Numbered from the stretch's first letter, positions 16,367-25,637 are shown. The stretch: 44,545 nucleotides of DNA from Rhodobacteraceae bacterium 63075 (GCA_003417655.1 QVMW01000023.1:1-44545); one strand, 5' to 3'. The notes: generated by a model from the letters alone, not told the origin. Numbers and translations are program-made.

Positions 16367-18907
16367 TCAGCCTCGCGGCATTTTCAATGTCACGTTGCGG
16401 CCATTCTTTTGGTAGCGGAGTTCGCTGTCGCCTATTGCGGAGACGCGGCCGCCATCAATCCTGTCGCCAACTTTAACTTTCTTATAGCGTCCGCTGGATA
16501 GTCTTACGAGCGCCCTCCGATTGGCGGGCTTGCCGTAGACCCCAATCAGATTGACGCGCCGCAGGTTTATGGCATTTCGCACGGTTGCCTGCTTCGCGAC
16601 CGATGCCTGTGAGGGAATGCGCGGTGCCACTGTAGCCGGGGCGGCAACCTTGCGGACTTCTTCTTTTTGTTGCTCTGCGCGCTTGACGATGCGCGAGATA
16701 TTGCTGGGGCGGTTTCGCGGTTTGACGGAGGTCGCAACAGCTTGAGGCGTCGCGTTGGGATCTAGATCAGGTGTGGTTTCGCTAGAAGGGTCTGGAAGCG
16801 CGATCGTGACAGCCCCCGGGGTTCGCGGCACCGACTCCTGCTTTTCTTCTTCTTGGCGTTGCACTGCCTGAGCGATAGCCGCCGCTGAGGGCGGACGCAT
16901 TCTCGGACGCTTCTTCGCAAGTTCAGAACGGCTCAACCCTCCTAGGGTGGCCCGTTCATTTGCCTCTATAAGTCCTGAAGGTCGTGGTCTTGGCCGTATC
17001 CGGGAAAGCCGCTCTCCGCGAGCAAGGTCCGTCGGGGAGACAGCTTCATTTCTCTCAGGCAGGGAGTTTGGAAAAGCTGCGGGCTTCCCGGCAAATACCA
17101 TATGGCCATCGGGGGAGCGAGAGCCGTCAACCGTCGCCTTTACAAAACCGCGCTCATCAAGTTCGAAAGTCTGACCGTGTGCGGCAGGGCTCGGTTGCTT
17201 GCCGAGTCCATCGTCGGAGGGAAGATTGGCAAGCCGGGGCAATGCCAAGGCGTCTTGCGTGTCGATGGCTGGATCAATTGACGGAATGTAGAAATCGTCA
17301 GTCGGTTGAATGGCTGGCATTGGCGGAGAGTCAGGAGCGAGGGCCCATATTCCCGTGACTGCGTATTTTTCCTTTACGTCTTCCAACGTCATTTTCGCTG
17401 AAGTTGAAGGCTCCGGGCGTATTTCAGGCTGATCCAGAGGCTCTGGCCCTTTGCCAAGCGCCGCCAGTTGCGCATCTTGGGCGGGAACCTCGGCTTCCTC
17501 GCCCTCAATCTCCAGTTCGTCTTCTGTTTGAGCGGGGAGCTCGACAATGCGGGGAGTGTCTCGTCCAAAGAAACGAGACAACCCGTCATCAACGAAAATG
17601 GATGCCCAGGCCCCGACGCCGACAAGAAGTAGCAGTAGGACGGCCGTCAGAATGAGCCCCAAAAAACGAGGCCTTTTGTCTTGTGAGTCTTTGGTATCCC
17701 CGCTCGCGGGTTTTCGCGCGCCAAATATTGTAAGCCGTTCTTTCTCGTTCGCAGCAGGAGGAATGACACTCGGCGGAGGGGCGGCTGCCGTCGAGGGGGG
17801 CGAGCTCCCTAGCCCTGGTACGCGCGTGGGTGGACCCGCAGCCGAACTTCGGCCCTTGGCCCTGCGGCTGAAGAAGGACATCGCTCCGTTTCCCGGCTCT
17901 ACTTCTTCCGTTTCCTTGAGGCTTGCCGTGGCGCGTTCCATAAGCGGCTCTGACGAGACTGCGGAAGCAGGAACATCGGCATTGGACTGGCTGTGTTCGG
18001 CGTGGGGTTCTTTTCCTGTGTCTTCGGGCTCGGTAGGGAATGTCTCAGGCAAGTCAACTTGCTCAGGCATTATGGAAGGCGTCGCGGCATTTGGTTCGTG
18101 ACGAGTAACGCCGGAGAGTGCGGGGGCTGCGCTCGTTTCTTCATCGGCACGGCGCGAGGCAAATGCGAGCGGTGCAGGGGGCTCGCCTGCGGCATCTGAA
18201 GAGGAGCTCTCTGCGCTTTCCACGCGTTCGCTGACAGAATCATTGGACGTGACTTCATCTGGATTGGGAGACTCCGCGCGCTCGATCGTGTCGTCATTTT
18301 GCGTGGGAGTAGTGAAGTCATCCGAAGGATCGGGTTCATCAGGCTCAGGCGGTCGTGCGACCCCGTCGATTACGATCGCCTGCGTGTCGCGTTCGAGCTC
18401 ACCAACTATGTCAGTGTGAGTGCGTGCAAACTCCGTTTGCCCGAAGTAGGGTTCGCCGCCAAAAGTGCCCGCTTCCGGAGCAGCTGCGAAATAAACGGGT
18501 TCGAATCTGTTCTCGCAAGCGAAGGTCTCGGCTTCCTCGAGTGTTTCATAGGCCACAGCAGCGATCGTCAGCTCGCCGTTGAGTTCCCTCCAGTCATAGG
18601 ACAACTCGTCCAGACTGTACGGAGTTGCGCCGTCCAACGAGGCTTTGACTGCCGCCTCTTGGACTTCTCGCCCTCCACCCGGATCGGTAATACGTAGATA
18701 TTTGATCTGCTCATCTGGCAGTACAAGTTTAACATGAAGGGGGGAGGCTGTGAGATCTGACGCTGTCTTGCGAAGCAGATCGAGGGCCTTCGAAAGATCA
18801 GGAACATCCAGAGGGACATCGCCGACACGGTTCCAGACGGTTCCGTTGCGCAATAGCAGACCAATGCCTTCGAAGGAAAGCGTCAGGGCAAAATCGGGCT
18901 TGGTCAT
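16367..18907 (-). CDS. One-pass membrane protein with PilM/GspL-like N-terminus and GspC/PilP-like C-terminus
   Basis: An 846-residue protein with no firm family name. Residues 1-155 resemble the short cytoplasmic domain of PilM/GspL proteins: VKLVLPDEQIKYLRI, then TPYSLDELSYDWRE and ETLEEAETFACENRFEP. Residues 160-410 are acidic, Ser/Pro/Glu-rich and probably disordered. A hydrophobic helix (about 415-438, LGLILTAVLLLLLVGVGAW) follows KRPR, predicting N-in/C-out. Residues 440-780 are again low-complexity. The last 65 residues (VNLIGVYGKPANRRALVRL, then KKVKVGDRIDGGRVSAIG) resemble the periplasmic homology region of GspC/PilP. The topology fits a cell-envelope scaffold joining both sides of the inner membrane. 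No secretion or pilus genes lie nearby. The homology assignments are by eye. Confidence 0.7.
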   Translation of the reverse strand: MTKPDFALTLSFEGIGLLLRNGTVWNRVGDVPLDVPDLSKALDLLRKTASDLTASPLHVKLVLPDEQIKYLRITDPGGGREVQEAAVKASLDGATPYSLDELSYDWRELNGELTIAAVAYETLEEAETFACENRFEPVYFAAAPEAGTFGGEPYFGQTEFARTHTDIVGELERDTQAIVIDGVARPPEPDEPDPSDDFTTPTQNDDTIERAESPNPDEVTSNDSVSERVESAESSSSDAAGEPPAPLAFASRRADEETSAAPALSGVTRHEPNAATPSIMPEQVDLPETFPTEPEDTGKEPHAEHSQSNADVPASAVSSEPLMERATASLKETEEVEPGNGAMSFFSRRAKGRSSAAGPPTRVPGLGSSPPSTAAAPPPSVIPPAANEKERLTIFGARKPASGDTKDSQDKRPRFLGLILTAVLLLLLVGVGAWASIFVDDGLSRFFGRDTPRIVELPAQTEDELEIEGEEAEVPAQDAQLAALGKGPEPLDQPEIRPEPSTSAKMTLEDVKEKYAVTGIWALAPDSPPMPAIQPTDDFYIPSIDPAIDTQDALALPRLANLPSDDGLGKQPSPAAHGQTFELDERGFVKATVDGSRSPDGHMVFAGKPAAFPNSLPERNEAVSPTDLARGERLSRIRPRPRPSGLIEANERATLGGLSRSELAKKRPRMRPPSAAAIAQAVQRQEEEKQESVPRTPGAVTIALPDPSSETTPDLDPNATPQAVATSVKPRNRPSNISRIVKRAEQQKEEVRKVAAPATVAPRIPSQASVAKQATVRNAINLRRVNLIGVYGKPANRRALVRLSSGRYKKVKVGDRIDGGRVSAIGDSELRYQKNGRNVTLKMPRG

Positions 18908-18977
18908 GTAGCCTCACCAGCCAAAGGACTTCTGTTTCAAGCCCATTATATCAGTGAGTAGTTCGAGGATACAACGA

Positions 18978-19010
18978 ATTGGCACCTTCGCTCACTGCGA
19001 AGGTGCCAAT
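18978..19010 (-). terminator. Perfect 14-bp hairpin, terminator of metY
   Basis: ATTGGCACCTTCGC (18978-18991), loop of five bases, then the exact reverse complement to 19010. It lies 18 bases beyond the metY stop on the minus strand, and the bases that follow on that strand (TCGTTGT) are T-rich but not a pure run. It would also separate metY from the envelope-protein gene downstream. Confidence 0.75.
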
Positions 19011-19028
19011 CCTTGCCGATCGGCGCTT

Positions 19029-20309
19029 TCACGCGTTTGCCTTGTCCAGTGCCTGTTCGAGATCGGCGATGAGATCGTCGGCATCTTCGATGCCGATGGA
19101 GATGCGCACCACATTGGGGCCCGCGCCGGCAGCTTCCTGTTGTTCGGGTGAGAGTTGACGGTGTGTCGTCGAGGCTGAATGGATGACGAGACTGCGCGTA
19201 TCTCCGAGATTGGCCACGTGGCTGAATATCTCGAGACTATCTACAAGCTTGACGCAGGCATCATAGCCGCCTTTAAGCGCCACCGTGAACAGACCGCCGG
19301 CACCTTTGGGACAAATGCGTTCAACCCGATTGTGATAAGGTGAGGATTCAAGACCAGCATATGTAACATAGTCCACGGCCGGATGCCTCTCGAGCCAGCC
19401 GGCGATTTTCTCGGCGTTTTCAACGTGCCTCTGCATGCGCAGGCTGAGCGTTTCGATGCCCATGAGCGTGTAATGCGCTGCTTGGGGGTTCATGGTCATT
19501 CCAAGGTCGCGCAGGCCGATCGCGATGCCGTGGAAGGTAAACGCAAGGGAGCCGAACGTCTCATGGAACTTCAGACCGTGATAGGCGGGTTCGGGCTCCG
19601 AGAGGGACGGGAACTTGTCGGATGCCGACCAGTCGAACTTTCCGGAATCGACGATGCACCCGCCGGTGACTGTTCCATTGCCTGTGAGGTACTTGGTTGT
19701 AGAATGAACGACGAGCGTCGCACCATGTTCGATGGGACGGCACAGATACGGAGTTGCTGAAGTGTTGTCGACGATCAGCGGAATGCCCGCACGGTCGGAG
19801 ATTGTTGAGATGGCGTCGAGATCGGTGATATAGCCACCCGGATTGGCGATGGCCTCACAGAATACAGCGCGCGTGTTCTCGTCGATTGCCGCCTCGACGG
19901 CATCGGTATCGTCGAAATCGACGAACTTGGCTTCCCAGCCGAAGCGTCTGATCGTTTGGCTGAATTGCGTAACGGTGCCGCCGTAAAGGCGTGTCGAGGC
20001 AACGACGTTGCAGCCTGGTTGCATCAGCGGAAAAAGCGCCATGATCTGCGCCGCGTGACCGGAAGAGCAGCACACCGCGCCCTGGCCGCCCTCGAGTGTC
20101 GCGATGCGCTCTGCCAGCACCGCCACTGTCGGATTGGTCAGGCGCGAGTAAATGTAGCCAACTTCCTGAAGATTGAAGAGTGCCGCCGCGTGATCCGCAT
20201 CGCGGAAGACATAGGCTGTCGTCTGGTAGATTGGCGTCTGGCGCGCACCGGTTGCCGGATCGGGTGCTGCGCCCGCGTGAATCTGTAACGTGTCGAATGC
20301 ATATGCCAT
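19029..20309 (-). CDS. metY: O-acetylhomoserine sulfhydrylase (aminocarboxypropyltransferase)
   Basis: A 426-residue PLP enzyme of the Cys/Met metabolism family that makes homocysteine from O-acetylhomoserine and sulfide. Visible family marks: IYQTTAYVFRDADHAAALF, YIYSRLTNPT, CSSGHAAQ, and the PLP-lysine region LVVHSTTKYLTGNGTVTGG, where the lysine forms the Schiff base. The C-terminal HSASTTHRQL and VRISIGIEDADDLIADLEQA are typical of MetY. Length fits. The start ATG at 20309 has GGGGAGG shortly upstream. No SAM-II or other known riboswitch pattern was recognised in the leader. Confidence 0.93.
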   Translation of the reverse strand: MAYAFDTLQIHAGAAPDPATGARQTPIYQTTAYVFRDADHAAALFNLQEVGYIYSRLTNPTVAVLAERIATLEGGQGAVCCSSGHAAQIMALFPLMQPGCNVVASTRLYGGTVTQFSQTIRRFGWEAKFVDFDDTDAVEAAIDENTRAVFCEAIANPGGYITDLDAISTISDRAGIPLIVDNTSATPYLCRPIEHGATLVVHSTTKYLTGNGTVTGGCIVDSGKFDWSASDKFPSLSEPEPAYHGLKFHETFGSLAFTFHGIAIGLRDLGMTMNPQAAHYTLMGIETLSLRMQRHVENAEKIAGWLERHPAVDYVTYAGLESSPYHNRVERICPKGAGGLFTVALKGGYDACVKLVDSLEIFSHVANLGDTRSLVIHSASTTHRQLSPEQQEAAGAGPNVVRISIGIEDADDLIADLEQALDKANA

Positions 20310-20635
20310 GGATTGGCCTCCCCAATTGCGTTTTTCGGAGGTTACGCAAGATATCGGAGAGCCACAACACGGGTTTCAATAAGGGGAACGAGTGTTTCGT
20401 GAACTACTCCTGATTTGGGACGCTGGTTCCTGCTGGCTCAGGTTCAGGCCAGGAGTTGACGAATATATCGACCTTGCCGTGAACATCTCGTCAAAGAAAA
20501 ACTCACTGCGGGCGCGACCCCGTCTGGAATGCAGAGCAGGGCAATAAATACGTTTCGGACAAAACTAGCGTGTCTGCAACTTCTAGGGTGGACGTATGCC
20601 GAAGGTCTCAATTCAGGATTTCCAGGCGCCAGACC
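20310..20635. other. Intergenic region between metY and the glycosyltransferase-like gene
   Basis: 326 bases. Holds the leader and promoter region of metY (minus strand), including the GGGGAGG ribosome site near 20327. Beyond a weak inverted repeat around 20430-20450 (CTGGC/GCCAG), I see no gene, riboswitch or clear terminator. Confidence 0.5.
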
Positions 20636-21661
20636 CTATCTCATCCAGAAGCCTTCGCGCTTGATCTTGTTTCGGATGGCCTGCTCCTTGCGGGGAAGAT
20701 CATCCTGATCGAACAGAGCGCGGACTTTTTGTCCGCGGCCCTGGTAGACCATCCGCTTGATCGGCTCGTGCCCCTTCAGAGCTTTCTTGAACTTGTTCGG
20801 TGCACTGACGGTTTCAAGCGCTGTCACGACAGCGTCGTTCTCTCTTGCGTAGAGCATTGGAAAGAGGCGGTAGTGACAACTTACTTCGCCGTCCAGCAAC
20901 CCCGTTGGCAACGTGTCGCGACCACCGCCCAAGGCATGAATGACAAGAGGTAGCGCAATCTGATCGAGCCAGGGGTCGAGCGGCTGGCAAACAAGCTCCG
21001 GCGGCGCGTCATCGCGAATGCTAAGCGCAAATTCGAGGAACTTCTCGCCAAAGATGTGAGGGCATTGGTAAAAGAAGAATCCTGCATTGAAATAGAGGTA
21101 GCGGCGCCAGTATTCGTCAGGTTGCGACAAGTCCATGGAGCTTTCGAAATCCAGATCGAATTTCTCGTAGAGCGAGCGCCAGATTTCTCCATAGCCGGGG
21201 CCGTAGAGTTCGAGTTTGGGCCAGGTGTTTTCGCGCTTCAAGGACGCCGTGGGGCGCGAAAAATCGAAAGGGACAAGCCCTATATCGCCCGTGATGAGCG
21301 TATCGGTGTCAAAGAAAACGAACGGCTCGTCTTTTGGCAGGGCGGATAATGCCTCTATCTTGTTTCCATAAGGGTATGTCTGGCCGAAGTGCTTGCTTTC
21401 GAAGGGGACTATTTCCACGTCAAGATCGCGCAAAGCTTCCAGCACAGCGTTGTCGTCCATGCGCGGATCACGGTTCCAGAGTTGCCCAGGCTGGGGCTCG
21501 GCAACAATGAGACGACCGGAGAACTCCGGGCTGAAATGGCGAAGTGAGGCCGCAAACAGTAGAGCTTCGTATTGAAGGCGACCTGATTGGCCAACAACAA
21601 ATACGTTGAAGGTCTGATTTGTTTTCGATTTCGCCATAGTTAGGCTGTCCGAACTGCTCAT
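20636..21661 (-). CDS. Glycosyltransferase-like protein with DxD motif
   Basis: A protein of about 341 residues. After a polar lead comes FNVFVVGQSGRLQYEALLFA, a Rossmann-like start. FVFFDTDTLITGDI near the middle has the Asp-x-Asp metal and nucleotide-sugar motif of GT-A glycosyltransferases. YFNAGFFFYQCPHIF and LDPWLDQIALPLVIHALGG follow, as in GT8-like proteins. No signal peptide or membrane helix is seen. The gene stands alone between metY and a TetR gene, so acceptor and donor are unknown. The start at 21661 is preferred because AGAAGAGA precedes it; an in-frame ATG at 21676 is possible. Confidence 0.65.
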   Translation of the reverse strand: MSSSDSLTMAKSKTNQTFNVFVVGQSGRLQYEALLFAASLRHFSPEFSGRLIVAEPQPGQLWNRDPRMDDNAVLEALRDLDVEIVPFESKHFGQTYPYGNKIEALSALPKDEPFVFFDTDTLITGDIGLVPFDFSRPTASLKRENTWPKLELYGPGYGEIWRSLYEKFDLDFESSMDLSQPDEYWRRYLYFNAGFFFYQCPHIFGEKFLEFALSIRDDAPPELVCQPLDPWLDQIALPLVIHALGGGRDTLPTGLLDGEVSCHYRLFPMLYARENDAVVTALETVSAPNKFKKALKGHEPIKRMVYQGRGQKVRALFDQDDLPRKEQAIRNKIKREGFWMR

Positions 21662-21791
21662 TGTTTCTCTTCTCATTACAATCGCAGGAAGCGGTCAAGC
21701 GCAATGTCTAAAGCATTTTGCAGTATGCAAGGCAAAGGTATTGGCAGTCACGTCATGATAGGTGCTTGTGGCTGAGAGCCGTCTTGGCGCG

Positions 21792-22439
21792 TCAGGCATG
21801 CAGGCCAGCAGCGCAGAAGCGAACCAGGTGAGCGATTTGGTCTGCCTCGTAGGAAGGTTCTGCACTTAGAGACGCAATTCGCTGTTGAGAGGTCATCAGA
21901 GCGAGGGTCGACGAGACGCAATATACGAAGCTCTCAGCGACCCAAGGTCGGCTGGCCTGTGGCAACAGCCCTCGCATTTCTTCCATGAACACTTGTGCAG
22001 TCGGGTCGAAATGCCGTGCGGAAATATCTTTCCAGCGTTTGTCGGTCGAAACGAACGCCACGAGGTGTGCATAACTTCGCCAGCGCGGCTCTGTCATCGC
22101 GAGATCGAAGAGTGGCCTGACGAAAGCCGAAAGTACGGCTTCCAATGTCAGTGCTCCCTGTTCCCTGGCACTGTCGAGGGCGTTCATCCTGGCGCACGAC
22201 AAAGCTTCTGCGCGGCGGACGACGGTTTGTTGAAACAGGTTCTTCTTGCCGCCCCCGTGGTGGTGAACCAACCCGACAGGTTCATCGGCGAGTTCGGCGA
22301 TGTCACGGATGGTCGCACCATCGAACCCCCTATCCGCAAAGACTTGTTCGGCGGCATCCAGGATGCGCTGTCGCGTCGCGAGGGATCGTTGCGATGGGGC
22401 TCTTTTTCTTTTGTATTCGCGAGCTTGTAGCGACGTCAT
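21792..22439 (-). CDS. TetR-family regulator of the adjacent monooxygenase operon
   Basis: A 215-residue TetR protein. The DNA-binding part is QRILDAAEQVFADRGFDGAT, IRDIAELADEPVGLVHHHGG and KKNLFQQTVVRRAE; the rest is helical and less conserved. The ATG at 22439 is chosen; nine further codons upstream would run into the operator. It is divergent from the monooxygenase operon, and a perfect 16-bp palindrome sits in the 62-base gap. The simplest reading is a repressor controlling both itself and the operon, released by a substrate of the pathway. The effector is unknown. Confidence 0.88.
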   Translation of the reverse strand: MTSLQAREYKRKRAPSQRSLATRQRILDAAEQVFADRGFDGATIRDIAELADEPVGLVHHHGGGKKNLFQQTVVRRAEALSCARMNALDSAREQGALTLEAVLSAFVRPLFDLAMTEPRWRSYAHLVAFVSTDKRWKDISARHFDPTAQVFMEEMRGLLPQASRPWVAESFVYCVSSTLALMTSQQRIASLSAEPSYEADQIAHLVRFCAAGLHA

Positions 22440-22458
22440 AATAAAATCTTGCCTTATT

Positions 22459-22474
22459 TTGAACATTTGTTCAA
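22459..22474. promoter_or_regulatory. Perfect palindromic operator TTGAACATTTGTTCAA
   Basis: Seven-base arms TTGAACA and TGTTCAA around a TT centre, located 20 bases before the TetR start and 28 before the monooxygenase start. Size, symmetry and position are typical of a TetR-family operator controlling a divergent pair. Confidence 0.75.
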
Positions 22475-22501
22475 TACTATTCCGAGCGAGGGAGAAGGTT
22501 G

Positions 22502-23818
22502 ATGAGCGAAGCGCGCGAGAAACTCGCCCTGATCGGGGCGGGACCGATGGGTTTGGCAGCAGCCAAGCTCTTGGTTGAGCATGGCGTAGATTTTCAGGGA
22601 TTCGAGCTGAATACTGGTGTCGGTGGCCTTTGGGACATTGATGGGCCGCGATCGACGATGTATGAAACCGCTCATTTGATTTCTTCCAAGCAAATGACGG
22701 AGTTCACCGATTTCCCCATGCGCGAGGAAGTCGCGGAATACCCCTCGCATCGCGAGATGAAGCGCTATTTCGAGGACTTCGCAGAAAATTTCGATCTGCT
22801 TCAGCATTACCGCTTCGGGGCCGAGGTCGTCTCTTGTGAGCCGCTCGGCGCATCAGGTGAAGGCTGGCGCGTGACATGGCGGGACAAGGCGGGCGAACAT
22901 GTCGAAAGCTTCGCCGGTGTTCTGATCGCGAACGGTACGCTGAGCACGCCGAACATGCCGGACTTCGAGGGAGACTTCAGCGAAGAATTGCTTCACGCGT
23001 CGCAGTATCGCCACCCCCGTCAGTTCGATGGCAAGCGTGTACTCATCATCGGGGCCGGCAACTCGGGCTGTGATATCGCTGTCGACGCGATTCATCACGG
23101 AGTGTCATGTGACCTCTCGATGCGTCGCGGCTACCATTTCGTTCCCAAGTATATTTTTGGCAAGCCCGCGGACACGCTGGGCGGGGCGGTCAAACTGCCC
23201 ATGGCGCTCAAGCGGCTCATCGACGGAACGATCCTGAAATGGTTTGTAGGCGACCCTCAGAAATACGGTTTTCCAAAACCCGACTATAAGCTTTATGAGA
23301 GCCACCCGGTCGTGAATTCGCTCGTCCTTTACCATGCAGGGCATGGTGACATTACAATTCGCCCCGACATTGAGCGGTTTGAAGGCAAGCATGTACAGTT
23401 CAAGGATGGCACGAGTGTCGAGTACGACATGGTTCTGGCCGCGACGGGATATAAGCTTGACTACCCGTTCATCGAGGATGATCTGCTCAATTGGCAGGGC
23501 GATGCGCCCCATCTCTACCTGAATTGCATGCACCCCGAGCGCGACGATCTGTTCGTTCTTGGAATGGTCGAGGCCTCGGGTCTTGGCTGGCAGGGTCGGC
23601 ATGAGCAGGCCGAGATGGTGGTGCGTTACATCAAGGGGTTGCGGGCCGGTCAGGAGGAGGCTGAAAGCCTCAAGAAGACCAAGGCCGAAGGTTTTGACCG
23701 TGCAACCGGTGGCGTGAATTACATCGATCTTCCGCGCATGGCCTACTATGTCGATAAGGCGACCTACCGAAAGGCCGTCACGAATTGGATCGATAAACTG
23801 GCTGGGGGAAGGTCATGA
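22502..23818 (+). CDS. Flavin-containing monooxygenase (class B flavoprotein)
   Basis: A 438-residue protein with two nucleotide-binding turns: GAGPMG (residues 12-17, FAD) and GAGNSG (about residue 181, NADPH). Between them is FSEELLHASQYRHP, a variant of the class B monooxygenase fingerprint in which the usual glycine is replaced by glutamate. ATGYKLDYPF near the C-terminus is also typical. Such enzymes oxygenate soft nucleophiles or carry out Baeyer-Villiger reactions. The ATG at 22502 follows GGGAGAAGG. It is the first gene of a four-gene operon and its stop overlaps the transporter start (ATGA). The substrate is not evident. Confidence 0.85.
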   Translation: MSEAREKLALIGAGPMGLAAAKLLVEHGVDFQGFELNTGVGGLWDIDGPRSTMYETAHLISSKQMTEFTDFPMREEVAEYPSHREMKRYFEDFAENFDLLQHYRFGAEVVSCEPLGASGEGWRVTWRDKAGEHVESFAGVLIANGTLSTPNMPDFEGDFSEELLHASQYRHPRQFDGKRVLIIGAGNSGCDIAVDAIHHGVSCDLSMRRGYHFVPKYIFGKPADTLGGAVKLPMALKRLIDGTILKWFVGDPQKYGFPKPDYKLYESHPVVNSLVLYHAGHGDITIRPDIERFEGKHVQFKDGTSVEYDMVLAATGYKLDYPFIEDDLLNWQGDAPHLYLNCMHPERDDLFVLGMVEASGLGWQGRHEQAEMVVRYIKGLRAGQEEAESLKKTKAEGFDRATGGVNYIDLPRMAYYVDKATYRKAVTNWIDKLAGGRS

Positions 23819-24711
23819 TTGATGACGCTGTCCTGAACTTCTCCGCAGGCTCACTGATGCTTCTCAATGCGATCCTGGCGATCGTGATGTTCTCTATTGC
23901 TCTTGATCTGAGGTCTTCGGATTTCAAGGTTCTCGCTAAGGCACCCAAGCCGCTGATCGTCGGGCTTGTCTCACAGTTCCTGTTGCTGCCTGCCTTGACA
24001 TTCTTGCTTGTCATGTTGGCCCAGCCGCGTGCGTCCGTCGCGTTGGGGCTCATTTTGGTCGCGGCATGTCCCGGCGGTAATATCTCCAATTTCATAACGC
24101 ACCGTGCGGGCGGAAACGCGGCGCTTTCCGTCTCCATGACCGGATTCGCAACAGTCGGGGCCATCTTGCTGACCCCGCTCAATATCGCGTTTTGGGGGAG
24201 CCTTTATGAACCGTCTGCACAGATATTGCGCGCGACGGCTATAGACCCGGTTACCATTGCGATTACCGTGAGTCTCATGCTGGTTCTGCCACTTGTTCTG
24301 GGCGTGACCCTGAACATGCGTCGGCCCGATGTGAGCAACAGGATAAGAGGGCCGTTGCAGTGGCTTTCAATGGGTATTTTCGTTGCGTTCATAGTGTTGG
24401 CGCTTGCGGCGAACTGGGACTTGTTTCTGGCTTTCGCTGGAGGTATCGCCGCTCTCGTCATCGCTCATAATGCGCTCGGTTTTGCGGGAGGGTTTACGCT
24501 TGCGACGATCGCGGGCTTGTCGCCGTTCGACAGAAGGGCGATTACAATTGAAACAGGCATCCAGAATTCCGGGTTGGGGCTTGTTCTGATTTTCGGATTC
24601 TTCGGTGGATTGGGCGGAATGGCGATCGTGGCGGCGTTCTGGGGAATCTGGCATGCCATTTCCGGTCTTGCACTTGCAGGTCTGATGTCGCGTCGGGTTG
24701 TTCCCACATGA
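23815..24711 (+). CDS. Bile acid:sodium symporter (BASS) family transporter
   Basis: A 298-residue membrane protein of the bile-acid/sodium symporter superfamily, with about nine hydrophobic helices. Diagnostic segments are LGLILVAACPGGNISNFIT, the crossover region with its Gly-Gly-Asn, and ITIETGIQNSGLGLVLIFGF (Glu-x-Gly-x-Gln-Asn). These form the sodium and substrate sites in characterised members. Start and stop overlap the neighbouring genes by four bases each. A carrier for an amphipathic organic acid, linked to a monooxygenase and two dehydrogenases, suggests uptake and breakdown of one compound. Confidence 0.9.
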   Translation: MIDDAVLNFSAGSLMLLNAILAIVMFSIALDLRSSDFKVLAKAPKPLIVGLVSQFLLLPALTFLLVMLAQPRASVALGLILVAACPGGNISNFITHRAGGNAALSVSMTGFATVGAILLTPLNIAFWGSLYEPSAQILRATAIDPVTIAITVSLMLVLPLVLGVTLNMRRPDVSNRIRGPLQWLSMGIFVAFIVLALAANWDLFLAFAGGIAALVIAHNALGFAGGFTLATIAGLSPFDRRAITIETGIQNSGLGLVLIFGFFGGLGGMAIVAAFWGIWHAISGLALAGLMSRRVVPT

Positions 24712-25637
24712 CGGATGTGCTGATCACAGGCGGGGCCGGTATGATCGGTCGGGAGCTGGCGAGTGCTCTGCCTGCCAAGACGACATTGGCGACGGACCTG
24801 GCCCGCGGAAACCTACCCGAACAAGTCCGCTTCAGGACAATGGATGTGACCGGTAGCGATCCTGATACGGTCATCGCAGAGGAGCGCCCCAATGTGGTGG
24901 TTCATCTGGCTTCAATCGTTACGCCGGCTGCCGGAATGACGCGGGCAGAAGCTTTTGCTGTGGATGTGATAGGTACGCGGAACGTCTTGGTGGCCTGTGT
25001 TCGAAATGGGGTCAGGCGCCTCGTGGTGACAAGTTCCGGCGCCGCCTATGGATATCACGCCGACAATCCGGTTCCGCTCACGGAGGCTGCGCCGTGCCGC
25101 GGAAACCCAGAATTCGCCTACGCCGATCACAAGCGGCGCGTCGAAGAATTGCTCGCACGGGCGAGACAGGATCATCCGGAGCTGGAACAGGTTATCCTTC
25201 GGGTTGGCACCGTGCTTGGTACCGATACTGATAACCAGATCACCGCGTTATTCCGACGAAAAAGGCTGCTCGGGATAAGCAACAGCGACAGCCCCTTTGT
25301 ATTTGTCTGGACAGGGGATCTCGTCCGCATACTGGAAAGGGCGGTTGCCAATGGTCCGCCGGGCGTTTTCAATGTTGCAGGCGATGGCTGGATGACCGTC
25401 GATGACCTCGCGCGCTGCTTGGACAAGCCGGTGTTGAGAATTCCGACATGGATGCTGAAGGCCGCTCTGGCGGTGGCCCATCCGCTTGGGCTGACGCGAT
25501 ATGGCCCAGAGCAGGTCCGCTTCCTGCAATACCGGCCCGTCCTTTCAAATGATCGGCTCAAGTCTGAATTCGGCTACACGCCGGAATTGACCTCTGCTGA
25601 AGTCTTCAGTCTCTGGATGCGTGAGGTCGGGCTTTGA
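24708..25637 (+). CDS. NAD-dependent epimerase/dehydratase (extended SDR)
   Basis: A 309-residue extended SDR. VLITGGAGMIGRELASAL gives the TGxxGxxG turn, VVVHLASIVTPAAGMTRAEA the central strand, and TSSGAAYGYH with FAYADHKRRVEEL the Ser and Tyr-x3-Lys active site (here YADHK). LILRVGTVLG-like and FNVAGDGWMTVDDLARCL follow, as in nucleoside-diphosphate-sugar epimerase-like and 3-beta-hydroxysteroid-dehydrogenase-like members. It overlaps the transporter gene (ATGA) and the next SDR (TTGA). A catabolic rather than a sugar role is inferred from the operon. Confidence 0.85.
   Translation: MTDVLITGGAGMIGRELASALPAKTTLATDLARGNLPEQVRFRTMDVTGSDPDTVIAEERPNVVVHLASIVTPAAGMTRAEAFAVDVIGTRNVLVACVRNGVRRLVVTSSGAAYGYHADNPVPLTEAAPCRGNPEFAYADHKRRVEELLARARQDHPELEQVILRVGTVLGTDTDNQITALFRRKRLLGISNSDSPFVFVWTGDLVRILERAVANGPPGVFNVAGDGWMTVDDLARCLDKPVLRIPTWMLKAALAVAHPLGLTRYGPEQVRFLQYRPVLSNDRLKSEFGYTPELTSAEVFSLWMREVGL

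Noticed and set aside
20310..20635. SAM-II or SAH riboswitch before metY
   Set aside because: The conserved pseudoknot bases of SAM-II (GTGATTTG and the TTAA-AAG region) and the SAH core could not be found on the minus strand.
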